From contig JACZJJ010000022.1 of the NCBI GenBank assembly GCA_014860625.1, positions 1 to 64,000 on the forward strand: DNA of 64,000 nt. The letters run 5' to 3'. The translations under genes were made by a program, and so were the position numbers. Position 1 is the first letter of the stretch; each line of letters opens with the position of its first letter. Shown here one piece after another: positions 1-8,183 of the stretch. The DNA comes from Bacteroidales bacterium (lineage in GTDB: Bacteria; Bacteroidota; Bacteroidia; Bacteroidales; FEN-979). A model generated the notes under the pieces. It was given only the letters and a program-made list of their open reading frames with translations, ran no database searches and was not told the origin of the DNA.

Positions 1-506
1 AACCAAACATTACTGTTAATAGTATTAGCAAACCAATTGTATTTAACCATAGTCGGCCAGCTGGAATTAAATGCCTTTAACTGATAGATACAATTGTTTT
101 TAATTGATTGCGCATTGTCAAAAGTGGATCCGGAATCACCCTGTATATAAATATTACTATTTCTGATAGATGTGATTCCGTACGCATTATTTATAATTTT
201 ATTCTGATTGACAATTCTTGCTTCCGAATTGTATATATTGACGGCAATACTGCTATCAGAACAGGTCCCGTTGTGATTTATCGTCACGTTCTCAATATCA
301 AAAGGCAGGCTGGAATTCCTATAATTGTTCTGTATATCAATAGCCGTAGCGCTATGGTGGTTGATAGAACAATCTTTTATGAGGAATTTCGCGTAATGAT
401 TAAGTCGGATCACATAATCATCCGCAACAGAATTTTCAAAATTGCAATTCTTTATTTCGATGTATGGTTGGTTGTCTAAGGCATAATCACATAATATTTT
501 TTTCAT
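1..506 (-). CDS. Right-handed beta-helix (pectate-lyase-like) repeat protein, partial; runs off the left window edge; no obvious signal peptide
   Basis: Minus-strand translation from ATG at 506 is open to base 1 (absent from the ORF track): MKKILCDYALDNQPYIEIKNCNFENSVADDYVIRLNHYAKFLIKDCSINHHSATAIDIQNNYRNSSLPFDIENVTINHNG..., with beta-helix-like IxIxNCxFxN repeats. In-frame stop just upstream of the ATG. Confidence 0.6.
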   Translation of the reverse strand, partial: MKKILCDYALDNQPYIEIKNCNFENSVADDYVIRLNHYAKFLIKDCSINHHSATAIDIQNNYRNSSLPFDIENVTINHNGTCSDSSIAVNIYNSEARIVNQNKIINNAYGITSIRNSNIYIQGDSGSTFDNAQSIKNNCIYQLKAFNSSWPTMVKYNWFANTINSNVW

Positions 507-524
507 GTTACCTGGGATTAACCG

Positions 525-1958
525 TTATTTTTGAATTATTATTTTTTGCACTGAAAATGAACCGGCTGTTTGCATTCTGATTACATATTCTCCGGGATTC
601 ATTTCAGATAAGTTAATATTTTCTATCAAAGTACTATGCCCTTTAATTTGTTTAATGAATACACATTGTGCATTATTGTCATATATTTCAATCATTTTCA
701 AAGGTTGATCCGATTCAATACGGAATACTCCTCTGTTTGGGATTGGAAAAACAAGTATTTCGCTATTTTCTATCTTTTTCTTTCCAATCCCAGTTATAAG
801 TCCCTCTTCATCCGTTTTAACTAGGTATGATCGATGATATGAATAGCCAGAACCACCCACGACTACAATTCCATTATCATTTGTCATCTTTACTTCATAT
901 CCGACATCATTATCCTGTCCATAAGTTCTAGTCCATATGGTATCTCCAAATTGATCAGTTTTCAGTAAATACAAATCCGCTAAGAAAGATGAAGAACTAT
1001 TTATCGATCCACAGAGTATATAATTATGATCAATTGTTTCAACTAACGAATATGCAACTTCGAGGCTGGTCAGATCAGTTATTCGTTTTGTCCATACCGT
1101 ATCGCCTATATTATCTGTTTTTATAAGCAGAATTTTACATGGCTGTGATTCATTCTCCTGAGATGTTCCACAAATCATATATCCATTGTCATATGTTTCC
1201 GTAACATCACATCCAATGGAATAGTCATTCCAGTCGTAATTTTTTTTCCATTCCACATTCCCGTATTGATCCGTTTTTATGATGAAAATCCCTCTTACAT
1301 CCGGATTTGAAAAGGGAGCCGATGCCCCGCAAATAACATATCCCTGATCACCGGTAATGCGAAATCCCCACGGACCGATTTTATGCAAGGAATCCAGGAT
1401 AATTGCCCGGGTCCAGAGGGTATCTCCCCAGGCGTCAGTTTTTATCAAATAGATCCCGCCATAAACCGCGGTTTGAATATCACCACAAACAATATATCCG
1501 GAATCAGAGGAAGTTTCGTATGCGGAAATCCCCCATTCAATTTCGGATTTATTAAATGTTTTTGTCCATAAGGTATCTCCATTTGCGTCTATTTTTAGCA
1601 GATGAATATTTGGCCAGGTTAACGTTGGATTATTTACTCCGCTGACAATATACGCCCCATCCCATGTTTTGTTGACAGATAATCCAAAACAAGATCCCGA
1701 ACTCCCATAAGTTTTCACCCATATAGTATCACCATAAATGTCAGTTCGTACGATTAGAACTTTATTATGTGGCGATCCCTCTTGTCTTCCAACAAATGTA
1801 TATCCTCCATCATCGTTTTGAACTACGGAATTTCCATAATTTTGATTAGGGATTTCATCGTAGATTCTTTCAAATGTCGGTTGTGAGATTAATGGATTTG
1901 AAGATAAAATGAATATAAGAAAAATGAAACCGGAAAGTGGAAGAATAGTAAATTTCAT
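525..1958 (-). CDS. Secreted T9SS-sorted protein with repeated 'GDTxWTKxY...DxGYxxxG' beta-propeller-like units
   Basis: Signal peptide, at least 6 internal repeats, C-terminal 'IFPIPNRGVF...NLSEMNPGEYVIRMQTAGSFSVQKIIIQK' type A sorting tail. Confidence 0.85.
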   Translation of the reverse strand: MKFTILPLSGFIFLIFILSSNPLISQPTFERIYDEIPNQNYGNSVVQNDDGGYTFVGRQEGSPHNKVLIVRTDIYGDTIWVKTYGSSGSCFGLSVNKTWDGAYIVSGVNNPTLTWPNIHLLKIDANGDTLWTKTFNKSEIEWGISAYETSSDSGYIVCGDIQTAVYGGIYLIKTDAWGDTLWTRAIILDSLHKIGPWGFRITGDQGYVICGASAPFSNPDVRGIFIIKTDQYGNVEWKKNYDWNDYSIGCDVTETYDNGYMICGTSQENESQPCKILLIKTDNIGDTVWTKRITDLTSLEVAYSLVETIDHNYILCGSINSSSSFLADLYLLKTDQFGDTIWTRTYGQDNDVGYEVKMTNDNGIVVVGGSGYSYHRSYLVKTDEEGLITGIGKKKIENSEILVFPIPNRGVFRIESDQPLKMIEIYDNNAQCVFIKQIKGHSTLIENINLSEMNPGEYVIRMQTAGSFSVQKIIIQK

Positions 1959-2031
1959 AATGTTAGGGTTTTTTTGGATGATGGTTCAAATATATGAAGG
2001 AAATGACAAAAAGTCAGGGAAATTGAGCATG

Positions 2032-2118
2032 ATTCATTCTTTAAGGATCACTTTTTTCACTGAAAATGAATCGGTTGTCTGTATTTTGATCATATATTCC
2101 CCGGGATTCATGTCTGAT
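2032..2118 (-). pseudogene. Orphan T9SS C-terminal sorting-domain tail fragment (paralogue of the tail of 525..1958)
   Basis: Minus-strand translation ANINLSDMNPGEYMIKIQTTDSFSVKKVILKE* closely matches ENINLSEMNPGEYVIRMQTAGSFSVQKIIIQK* of the neighbour. Confidence 0.8.
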
Positions 2119-2121
2119 AAA

Positions 2122-3609
2122 TTAATATTGGCGCTCAGGATATTTTACCTTTTTTTTCAGACTGGACAGGGCTGCACTGAGTTGTCCTTTTCCGCCATCA
2201 ACGATGATCAGTTGGGGAAGAGGTTTTTCCTCTTCCCCAAGCCGTTTATAGCGCCTGTAGATGATCTCCTCCATCGAAGCAAAATCGTTAGCCCCCTTTA
2301 CAGTTTGAATATTAAAATGACGGTATTCACTCTTATCAGGTTTAGCCTTTTTGAAACAGACCATTGCAGCTACCGGAAAATCACCCTGGATATTGGAGTT
2401 GTCAAAGCATTCGATGTGTTCGGGAAGTTCTGTCATCCGCAGGTCCTTCATCATGGTATCCATGATACGCCGGCTTTTGTGCCCGGGGTCAACCAGCTCT
2501 TTTTGTTTCTCTTTCTCAAGCTGAAAATACCTCACATTCCGCTGGGATAATTCGAGCAATTTTTTCTTGTCTCCAATTTTGGGAACGGTGAAGGTGACTC
2601 CGGCCAGTTCATAACCGGGATCAAACGGTACGATCACTTCAGGAGAGATACTTTCAAACCGCTCCCTGATCTCTGTAATGGCAATTGGTAGTAGCTCTTC
2701 ATCCGGTTCGTCCAGTTTTTTCTGAATTTCAACAGTATGTACCTGGATGATGGCACCGTTCATCACCTTCATAAAATTGACATAGGCCGTACTGATATCC
2801 GAAGCGATTGAGAAGACATCCACATCATTGATAGAGGGGTTTACAACAGTGGATTTGCTCTGGTATTTCTCCAGTGCCAGGTACTTCTCTTTCACCAGGT
2901 GTGCCTTCTCAAACTCCTCCTTTTCAGCATAACTCATCATCAACTCCTTCAGCTGCTTTGCCACAGAATGCACATTCCCTTTGATGATATCACGGATGCC
3001 CTGAATGGAGCTGTTGTAATCTTCTTCATCCTGCAAACCAACACAGGGCCCTTTGCAGTTTCCCAGGTGATATTCGAGGCACACTTTGAACTTCCCGGTG
3101 AGGATGTTCTTATCAGTAAGTTTCAGGTTGCAGTTCCTTAATTGGTAGAGTTGACGGATCAGTTCCAGCAGAGTATGCATCAGCCGCACATTCGCGTACG
3201 GACCGAAATACTGGGAGCCGTCGCGTACCAGAGTGCGTGTTGGAAAGAGACGCGGAAAGGGTTCGTTTTTGATGCATATCCAGGGGAAAGTTTTGTCGTC
3301 TTTGAGAGCAACATTATACCTTGGCCGATATTTCTTGATCAGGTTATTTTCAAGCAACAGGGCATCCTGTTCGGTGCTGACAACTATGAATTTAATGTCG
3401 GCGATCTTGCGTACCAGCATCTGTACTTTTCCACTGATGGAGTTGATCTTGGAAAAGTAGGAGCTTACCCGCTTTCTCAGGTCTTTGGCTTTTCCTACGT
3501 AGATGATCTTGTTCTTATCGTCGAGAAACTGGTACACGCCGGGCTTGTGTGGCAGCGCCTTTACGGTGCTGTCGAGGTGGGAAAAATATTTGGAGCGGGC
3601 AGAAGACAT
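2122..3609 (-). CDS. uvrC: Excinuclease ABC subunit C, 3'-truncated
   Basis: GIY-YIG start 'LPHKPGVYQFLDDKNKIIYVGKAKDLRKRVSSYF', UVR motif, 'LPQLIIVDGGKGQLSAAL', then abrupt end KKKVKYPERQY*; expected rest of the C-terminal nuclease region and HhH are missing. Confidence 0.85.
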   Translation of the reverse strand: MSSARSKYFSHLDSTVKALPHKPGVYQFLDDKNKIIYVGKAKDLRKRVSSYFSKINSISGKVQMLVRKIADIKFIVVSTEQDALLLENNLIKKYRPRYNVALKDDKTFPWICIKNEPFPRLFPTRTLVRDGSQYFGPYANVRLMHTLLELIRQLYQLRNCNLKLTDKNILTGKFKVCLEYHLGNCKGPCVGLQDEEDYNSSIQGIRDIIKGNVHSVAKQLKELMMSYAEKEEFEKAHLVKEKYLALEKYQSKSTVVNPSINDVDVFSIASDISTAYVNFMKVMNGAIIQVHTVEIQKKLDEPDEELLPIAITEIRERFESISPEVIVPFDPGYELAGVTFTVPKIGDKKKLLELSQRNVRYFQLEKEKQKELVDPGHKSRRIMDTMMKDLRMTELPEHIECFDNSNIQGDFPVAAMVCFKKAKPDKSEYRHFNIQTVKGANDFASMEEIIYRRYKRLGEEEKPLPQLIIVDGGKGQLSAALSSLKKKVKYPERQY

Positions 3610-3615
3610 GGTTCA

Positions 3616-3708
3616 ATTATGAATTACGAATGAAGAATTACGAATTAACAAGATAACCCCTAAACCCCTAAAGGGGACTTTCTTCGACCCACGACCCACG
3701 TCCTACCT
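3616..3708. repeat. Heptamer arrays: ATTATGA-ATTACGA-ATGAAGA-ATTACGA-ATTAACA (3616-3650) and, on minus, GTAGGAC-GTGGGTC-GTGGGTC; CCCCTAAA doublet between
   Basis: Direct reading; strict 7-bp phase. Confidence 0.8.
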
Positions 3709-4314
3709 CTTTCTTCCAAGCATCCGGATCGTCTCCGATTCCCCGCGGTGGAAGATTCCTGTATCGTAATGCTGGACAAGTTCTTCCAGAACAAGGATAT
3801 CCATTTCCCTGAAGTCTGATTTGAGCTCCTGCACACTGAACAACAAAGAGACATCATTGGGACCTCCCGTGGCATTTTTGATTTGTCGTTTGTTGAAGGC
3901 TTCCAACACGACACGACCTCCGGGTTTCAGGCAACTGACAAGGTCATGATGAACCTTCTCTCTCATCGGCGAAGCCATATGGACAAAAAAGAGTCCGACG
4001 GCATCAAAGGAGCCTGGAGAATAATGAAAATCGGACAGTTCAGTAATGTCATACTGGAAAGCGACGCCCCGCTCTGCAGCCAGTTTCAACGCTTTATTCC
4101 TTCCCTCCGTACTGAAATCAAATGCCACGACCTCCCATCCTTTTTCAGCTGCATAAACAGCATTCCTGCCTTCACCTTCCGCTGGAAGCAACAATCTTCC
4201 CGGTTCATGGGAGTCAATAAATTCGCGGAAGAATCCATTCGGCTCTTTCCCATAGGCATACTCTTCAGAGCGATATCGCTCGTTCCAATTTTCGGCGTTT
4301 TTTCGGGTTGGCAT
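3703..4314 (-). CDS. Class I SAM-dependent methyltransferase (TehB/thiopurine-methyltransferase-like)
   Basis: 'NWNERYRSEEYAYGKEPNGFFREF...GRLLLPAEGEGRNAVYAAEKGWEVVAFDFS' SAM-binding motif. Confidence 0.8.
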   Translation of the reverse strand: MPTRKNAENWNERYRSEEYAYGKEPNGFFREFIDSHEPGRLLLPAEGEGRNAVYAAEKGWEVVAFDFSTEGRNKALKLAAERGVAFQYDITELSDFHYSPGSFDAVGLFFVHMASPMREKVHHDLVSCLKPGGRVVLEAFNKRQIKNATGGPNDVSLLFSVQELKSDFREMDILVLEELVQHYDTGIFHRGESETIRMLGRKR

Positions 4315-4320
4315 TTACAT

Positions 4321-4355
4321 TGGTAATTCTAAAATCGTAAATCGTAATTCTAAAA
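4321..4355 (-). repeat. Heptamer array TTTTAGA-ATTACGA-TTTACGA-TTTTAGA-ATTACCA (minus), containing the thiL stop codon
   Basis: Five units in strict 7-bp phase; TAG (4350-4352) lies inside the first unit. Confidence 0.8.
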
Positions 4356-5513
4356 GGCTTTCCACCCCTGTGCTGTGATCTCCACCTCTTTCCCATCGGG
4401 AGTAACCATCATTTTTCCCTCTGCACGGTCAGTCATATGTCCGATGACCGTTATCCCTGCCACCTCCTTGATCTTCTCATAATCGACTTGCTTAATCGTG
4501 AACAGAAGTTCATAATCCTCGCCACCGCTCAGGGCAGCAACACTTGGAATTAGTTTAAATTCCATGGCAATCTCTTTGGTTTGAGGGTCAATCGGTATTT
4601 TATCCTCATAGATCCGGCATCCGGTATCGGATGACTTGCACAGGTGAAGTGCTTCAGAAGCCAAACCATCTGAGATGTCGATCATCGAGGTCGGCTGTAC
4701 CCCAATCCCTTCCAGCAGGAGAGTGATGTCGGTTCTCGCTTCCGGCTTCAGCATCCTGCCGATCTGGTAGTCAAATCCAGTCAGTTCGGGTTGCATCACG
4801 GGATTTGCCTGGAATACTTTCTTCTCCCTTTCGAGCAGGAGAAGGCCAATATAGGCTGAACCGAGATCGCCTGTAACGCAGATCAGATCACCCGGTTTTG
4901 CTCCGGAACGGTAAACGACATCTTGCTTTTTTGCTGACCCGATAACTGTCACCGAAATAACCAGTCCGCTTATGCTGGAACTGGTATCTCCTCCCACCAG
5001 ATCGATCTGGTACTTTTGGCAGGCAAGTCGGATCCCCTCATAAATTTCTTCCAGCGCTTCAGCTGTATACCTGCTGGAGATGGCCATGGAGACAGTAATT
5101 TGACGTGGTGTCCCGTTCATGGCTGCAATATCCGAAGCATTGATGGCGACAGATTTATATCCCAGATGCCGGAGAGGGGTATAGGTCATGTCGAAATGGA
5201 TTCCTTCAACCATCAAATCCGTAGAAACGAGGCATACCGTAGAGTCGGAGGATGCCCCGATCGTAACGGTAGCGCTTCCCATGCTAAAATCAATCACCGC
5301 GGCATCGTCACCTACTCCCTTGATAGTGCTTGGGGATACCGGGTTGAACCGTTCGGTCAGCCTGTTAATCAGTCCAAATTCGCCCAACTCCTCCAACGAG
5401 GTCAGTACTCTCTGGTTAGAGGCGGGTTTGGAACCGTCTGATTTCTCATGGGCGGGTTTGGAACCCGCCCTTACAGGATTCTTTGCCGGTTTCTTTCCTT
5501 TTTTCTCGTACAT
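4350..5513 (-). CDS. thiL: Thiamine-monophosphate kinase
   Basis: 'LGEFGLINRLTERF...VKGVGDDAAVID'-type start, 'STDLMVEGIHFDMTYTPLRHLGYKSVAINASDIAAMNGTPRQ', 'GGEDYELLFT'. Confidence 0.92.
   Translation of the reverse strand: MYEKKGKKPAKNPVRAGSKPAHEKSDGSKPASNQRVLTSLEELGEFGLINRLTERFNPVSPSTIKGVGDDAAVIDFSMGSATVTIGASSDSTVCLVSTDLMVEGIHFDMTYTPLRHLGYKSVAINASDIAAMNGTPRQITVSMAISSRYTAEALEEIYEGIRLACQKYQIDLVGGDTSSSISGLVISVTVIGSAKKQDVVYRSGAKPGDLICVTGDLGSAYIGLLLLEREKKVFQANPVMQPELTGFDYQIGRMLKPEARTDITLLLEGIGVQPTSMIDISDGLASEALHLCKSSDTGCRIYEDKIPIDPQTKEIAMEFKLIPSVAALSGGEDYELLFTIKQVDYEKIKEVAGITVIGHMTDRAEGKMMVTPDGKEVEITAQGWKAF
5421..5470. repeat. Palindromic element GGGCGGGTTTGGAACCCGCCC (5450-5470, 9-bp perfect arms) plus partial copy GGCGGGTTTGGAACC (about 5421-5435), inside the 5' end of the thiL ORF
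   Basis: Direct reading of inverted arms and duplicate. Confidence 0.85.
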
Positions 5514-5544
5514 CTCCCTCGATTTTTTACAAAGGTCGGAAAAA

Positions 5545-5580
5545 TTTGTTTTTGATGTGAAATTTGACTAATTTTGTCAA
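5545..5580 (+). promoter_or_regulatory. Bacteroidota-type promoter TTTG(5545-5548)-N20-TAATTTTG(5569-5576) overlapped by inverted repeat TTGAC-N7-GTCAA (5564-5580)
   Basis: Matches -33 TTTG / -7 TAnnTTTG consensus; lies just upstream of the ATG at 5598. Confidence 0.55.
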
Positions 5581-5597
5581 GACAGAACGAGTCAAAC

Positions 5598-6185
5598 ATG
5601 GAAACATTTGGGGAACAGGTCAGAAGGTTAAGAACCAAGAAGAGATTGCCGCTTCGAACCGTAGCGGGATTTCTCGACATTGATCAGGCTATTCTCAGTA
5701 AGATAGAAACCGGGAAACGTACAGCATCCCGGAGTCATGTGGTTAGACTCGCTGACTATTTTAATGTTGACTTAAATGAACTTCTTGTTAACTGGCTGTC
5801 TGACAAGCTTGTGTATGAGTTGAAGGATGAAGATATTGCGTTGGAGGCATTAAAAATTGCTGAAGAGGTTGTAGCATACAGAAAATTTCAAAAAGTAGAC
5901 AGGCAAAAGTTGATTGATTTGATAAAGGAAACTGTCAAAAAATTTCCTAAAATTGAAAAAGCATGGATTTATGGCTCCTTTTCAAGGGGGGATGACGGTC
6001 CAAATAGTGATATAGATATTGCCATAAAAGCCTCTGAACAATTCACTTACTTTGATCTTGCCGAGGTCCAATATCGACTTGAATCAATAATCGATAGAAA
6101 AATTGATGTTGGATTTATTGATTCATTTAAACCTTATGTTTTCGAACATGTAAAACCTGAATTGAAGGTAATTTATGAGAAATAG
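5598..6185 (+). CDS. XRE-type HTH fused to MNT (minimal nucleotidyltransferase) antitoxin
   Basis: N-terminal HTH 'LRTVAGFLDIDQAILSKIETGKRTASRSHVVRLADYFNVD'; C-terminal 'AWIYGSFSRGDDGPNSDIDIAIKA...KIDVGFID' (GSx10DxD). Confidence 0.88.
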   Translation: METFGEQVRRLRTKKRLPLRTVAGFLDIDQAILSKIETGKRTASRSHVVRLADYFNVDLNELLVNWLSDKLVYELKDEDIALEALKIAEEVVAYRKFQKVDRQKLIDLIKETVKKFPKIEKAWIYGSFSRGDDGPNSDIDIAIKASEQFTYFDLAEVQYRLESIIDRKIDVGFIDSFKPYVFEHVKPELKVIYEK

Positions 6186-6522
6186 TCATGAAGAGAGCTA
6201 TGAACGCTTAAAACATACAGAAAAGGCTATTGCTACCATCCTGAATTATACAGCAGGAATTCAGGAGAGTGATTTTTCTGGTAATCTGTTACTGATTGAT
6301 GCTGTACTATTTCAATTTACAGTCATTGGAGAAGCCATAAAGCATGTTGAGAGTGAAAAACTTTCTAACTATGACTACCCCTGGTATAAAATCCGAGCCT
6401 TCCGTAATTTTATAGCTCATGAGTATTATGAGATCAACAACCAAGCAGTTTGGAATGTTATTAAACAGGATGTTCCAAAATTAAAAAAGCTAATAGAAAC
6501 GATTTTAAGGAACGAATTCTAA
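6175..6522 (+). CDS. HEPN (DUF86/HepT-like) RNase toxin
   Basis: Rx4HxY motif 'RNFIAHEY'; 11-bp overlap with upstream MNT gene. Confidence 0.9.
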   Translation: MRNSHEESYERLKHTEKAIATILNYTAGIQESDFSGNLLLIDAVLFQFTVIGEAIKHVESEKLSNYDYPWYKIRAFRNFIAHEYYEINNQAVWNVIKQDVPKLKKLIETILRNEF

Positions 6523-6573
6523 ACTAATAATATTCAGAACCAATTTCAATCACGGATAACCAACACCTCTCTG

Positions 6574-6891
6574 TTAATCAGGAATGATCGTTGCCTGACC
6601 ACCAGGAAGCCGGGTGATCCGGTCATGCAATTCAGTCCCTATGATTTTTTGCCTGACCTTTTCGAGCATTTCTTGTTGAAGGTCTGCTGCCACGACCGCA
6701 CCTCCTGAACCGGTAAGCCTGGCCATTTCCAGCGTAAAGAATCCCGGACCACACCCGATATCCAGAATTTTCACCCCGGGATTTATATAAGGGGCGAGTA
6801 TTTTCGACGGATTCTGAAGCCATCTTCTTGCCCTGTTGTCAAGGCTGCCGGATAGTTCGACTGGACAGATGTAAGGATCTTTTTCTTTCAT
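6574..6891 (-). pseudogene. Truncated class I SAM methyltransferase (N-terminal half only)
   Basis: 'ILDIGCGPGFFTLEMARLTGSGGAVVAADLQQEMLEKVRQKI' followed by early stop at 105 aa. Confidence 0.6.
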
Positions 6892-7030
6892 GGATCAGGA
6901 AATTACAGGGAATGATTTCTGGTTGGTAAGAAAATGAATCAGGGGACCAAAATTGCAATGTCTTTGTGAAAAATCAAAATTGATTTCGGTGAATAACGGA
7001 AAACACCTGCCGGAGGTTTATCTTTGCATC

Positions 7031-7576
7031 ATGGATTTCCTTGAACTAGTAAATACACGCCAGAGTTGCAGATCGTATAATCCAGCACAGACGGTGGAGA
7101 TGGAGAAGATCGAACGATGCATCGAAGCCGCCAGGCTGGCTCCCTCGGCCTGTAATGCCCAGCCCTGGAAGTTCATCGTCGTAGATGAACCGGAGCTGAA
7201 GAAAAAGGTAGCCCGTGCAGCAGATGCCAGTCTGCTGGGAATGAATCGTTTTACCAAAGACTCACCGGTACTTGTGGTGGTGGTCAGAGAGTCGGCAAAC
7301 CTCACCTCAAAACTTGGAACCTTGCTGAAAGATAAGCCCTATCCGCTCATGGATGTCGGCATTGCTGTCGAACATTTCTGCCTGCAGGCCACCTGCGAAG
7401 GGCTTGGAACCTGCATCATGGGATGGTTTGACGAAAAGAAGGTGAAAGAACTTCTGGGCATCCCGGTAAAAAAAAGAGCGGAGCTCATCATCTCTGTTGG
7501 ATATCCGGCTTCCGACGAGATCCGTAAGAAGATCCGCAAGCCCGTGGAGGAGATTCGGTCGTATAATGCTTACTAG
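7031..7576 (+). CDS. Nitroreductase family protein
   Basis: 'LVNTRQSCRSYN...IEAARLAPSACNAQPWKFIVV...GLGTCIMGWFDEKKVKELLGIP'. Confidence 0.9.
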   Translation: MDFLELVNTRQSCRSYNPAQTVEMEKIERCIEAARLAPSACNAQPWKFIVVDEPELKKKVARAADASLLGMNRFTKDSPVLVVVVRESANLTSKLGTLLKDKPYPLMDVGIAVEHFCLQATCEGLGTCIMGWFDEKKVKELLGIPVKKRAELIISVGYPASDEIRKKIRKPVEEIRSYNAY

Positions 7577-7625
7577 TTGGTCAGGTTGGTCAGGTTGGTC
7601 AGGTTGGTCAGGTTGGACAGGTTGG
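7577..7625 (+). repeat. 9-bp tandem array (TTGGTCAGG)4 TTGGACAGG TTGG
   Basis: Starts on the base after the TAG stop of the nitroreductase gene. Confidence 0.95.
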
Positions 7626-7685
7626 AAAAAATTTTCATTTGAGGTTTTACCTTTTGGGTGGTTTTCCGATTAAGGGTAAAAAACT

Positions 7686-8054
7686 ATGAAAACTCACAAA
7701 GATTTACACGTATTCAACGGAAGTATGGACCTGACGAAAGTAATTTACAAACTGACGTTGAATTTTCCTAAAGAGGAAGTATTCAGTCTGACAAATCAGA
7801 TCCGCAGAGCAGCCGTATCAGTACCAGCAAACATCAGTGAAGGAGCAGGCAGACGAAATGTAAAGGAGTACAAGTATTTCCTGAGAATCTCTTCGGGCAG
7901 TTAATCAGAATTGGAAACCCTTTTACAATTGGCATCCGACCTTGGCTATGTTGAACACGCGGCATATTTGTGCCTGAAGGAACGGATCAAGGTGCTGACT
8001 GTCCAACTCAGCCGATTAATACGCTCCATGGAACAGAAAACCTCACCTGTCTAA
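7686..8054 (+). pseudogene. Four-helix-bundle protein (23S rRNA intervening-sequence protein family) with in-frame UAA at codon 73
   Basis: 'HVFNGSMDLTKVIYKLTLNFPKEEVFSLTNQIRRAAVSVPANISEGAGRRNVKEYKYFLRISSGS*SELETLLQLASDLGYVEHAAYLCLKERIKVLTVQLSRLIRSMEQ' continues in the same frame after TAA 7902-7904. Confidence 0.85.
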
Positions 8055-8090
8055 CCTGTCCAACCTGTCCAACCCGTCCAACCTGTCCAA
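8046..8090 (+). repeat. 9-bp tandem array CCTGTCTAA-(CCTGTCCAA)2-CCCGTCCAA-CCTGTCCAA, inverted relative to the 7577 array
   Basis: Five exact 9-bp units; the first supplies the stop codon of the four-helix-bundle frame. Confidence 0.95.
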
Positions 8091-8183
8091 CTTGATATTT
8101 TTCCGCCAAACAAGTATTTCAATACCTAAATAACCGTATATTTGCACTGAATATTCACTAGCTTTGCTTTAAATTACTGATCC

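Noticed and set aside
108-479. Plus-strand ORF 123 aa
   Set aside because: Antisense to the beta-helix reading frame on the minus strand, which shows recognisable repeats and an ATG.
7902-7904. Stop-codon reassignment (UAA read as Leu)
   Set aside because: Other genes here (sufB, sufC, dxs and more) terminate normally with TAA/TGA/TAG, so a local nonsense mutation or error is simpler.
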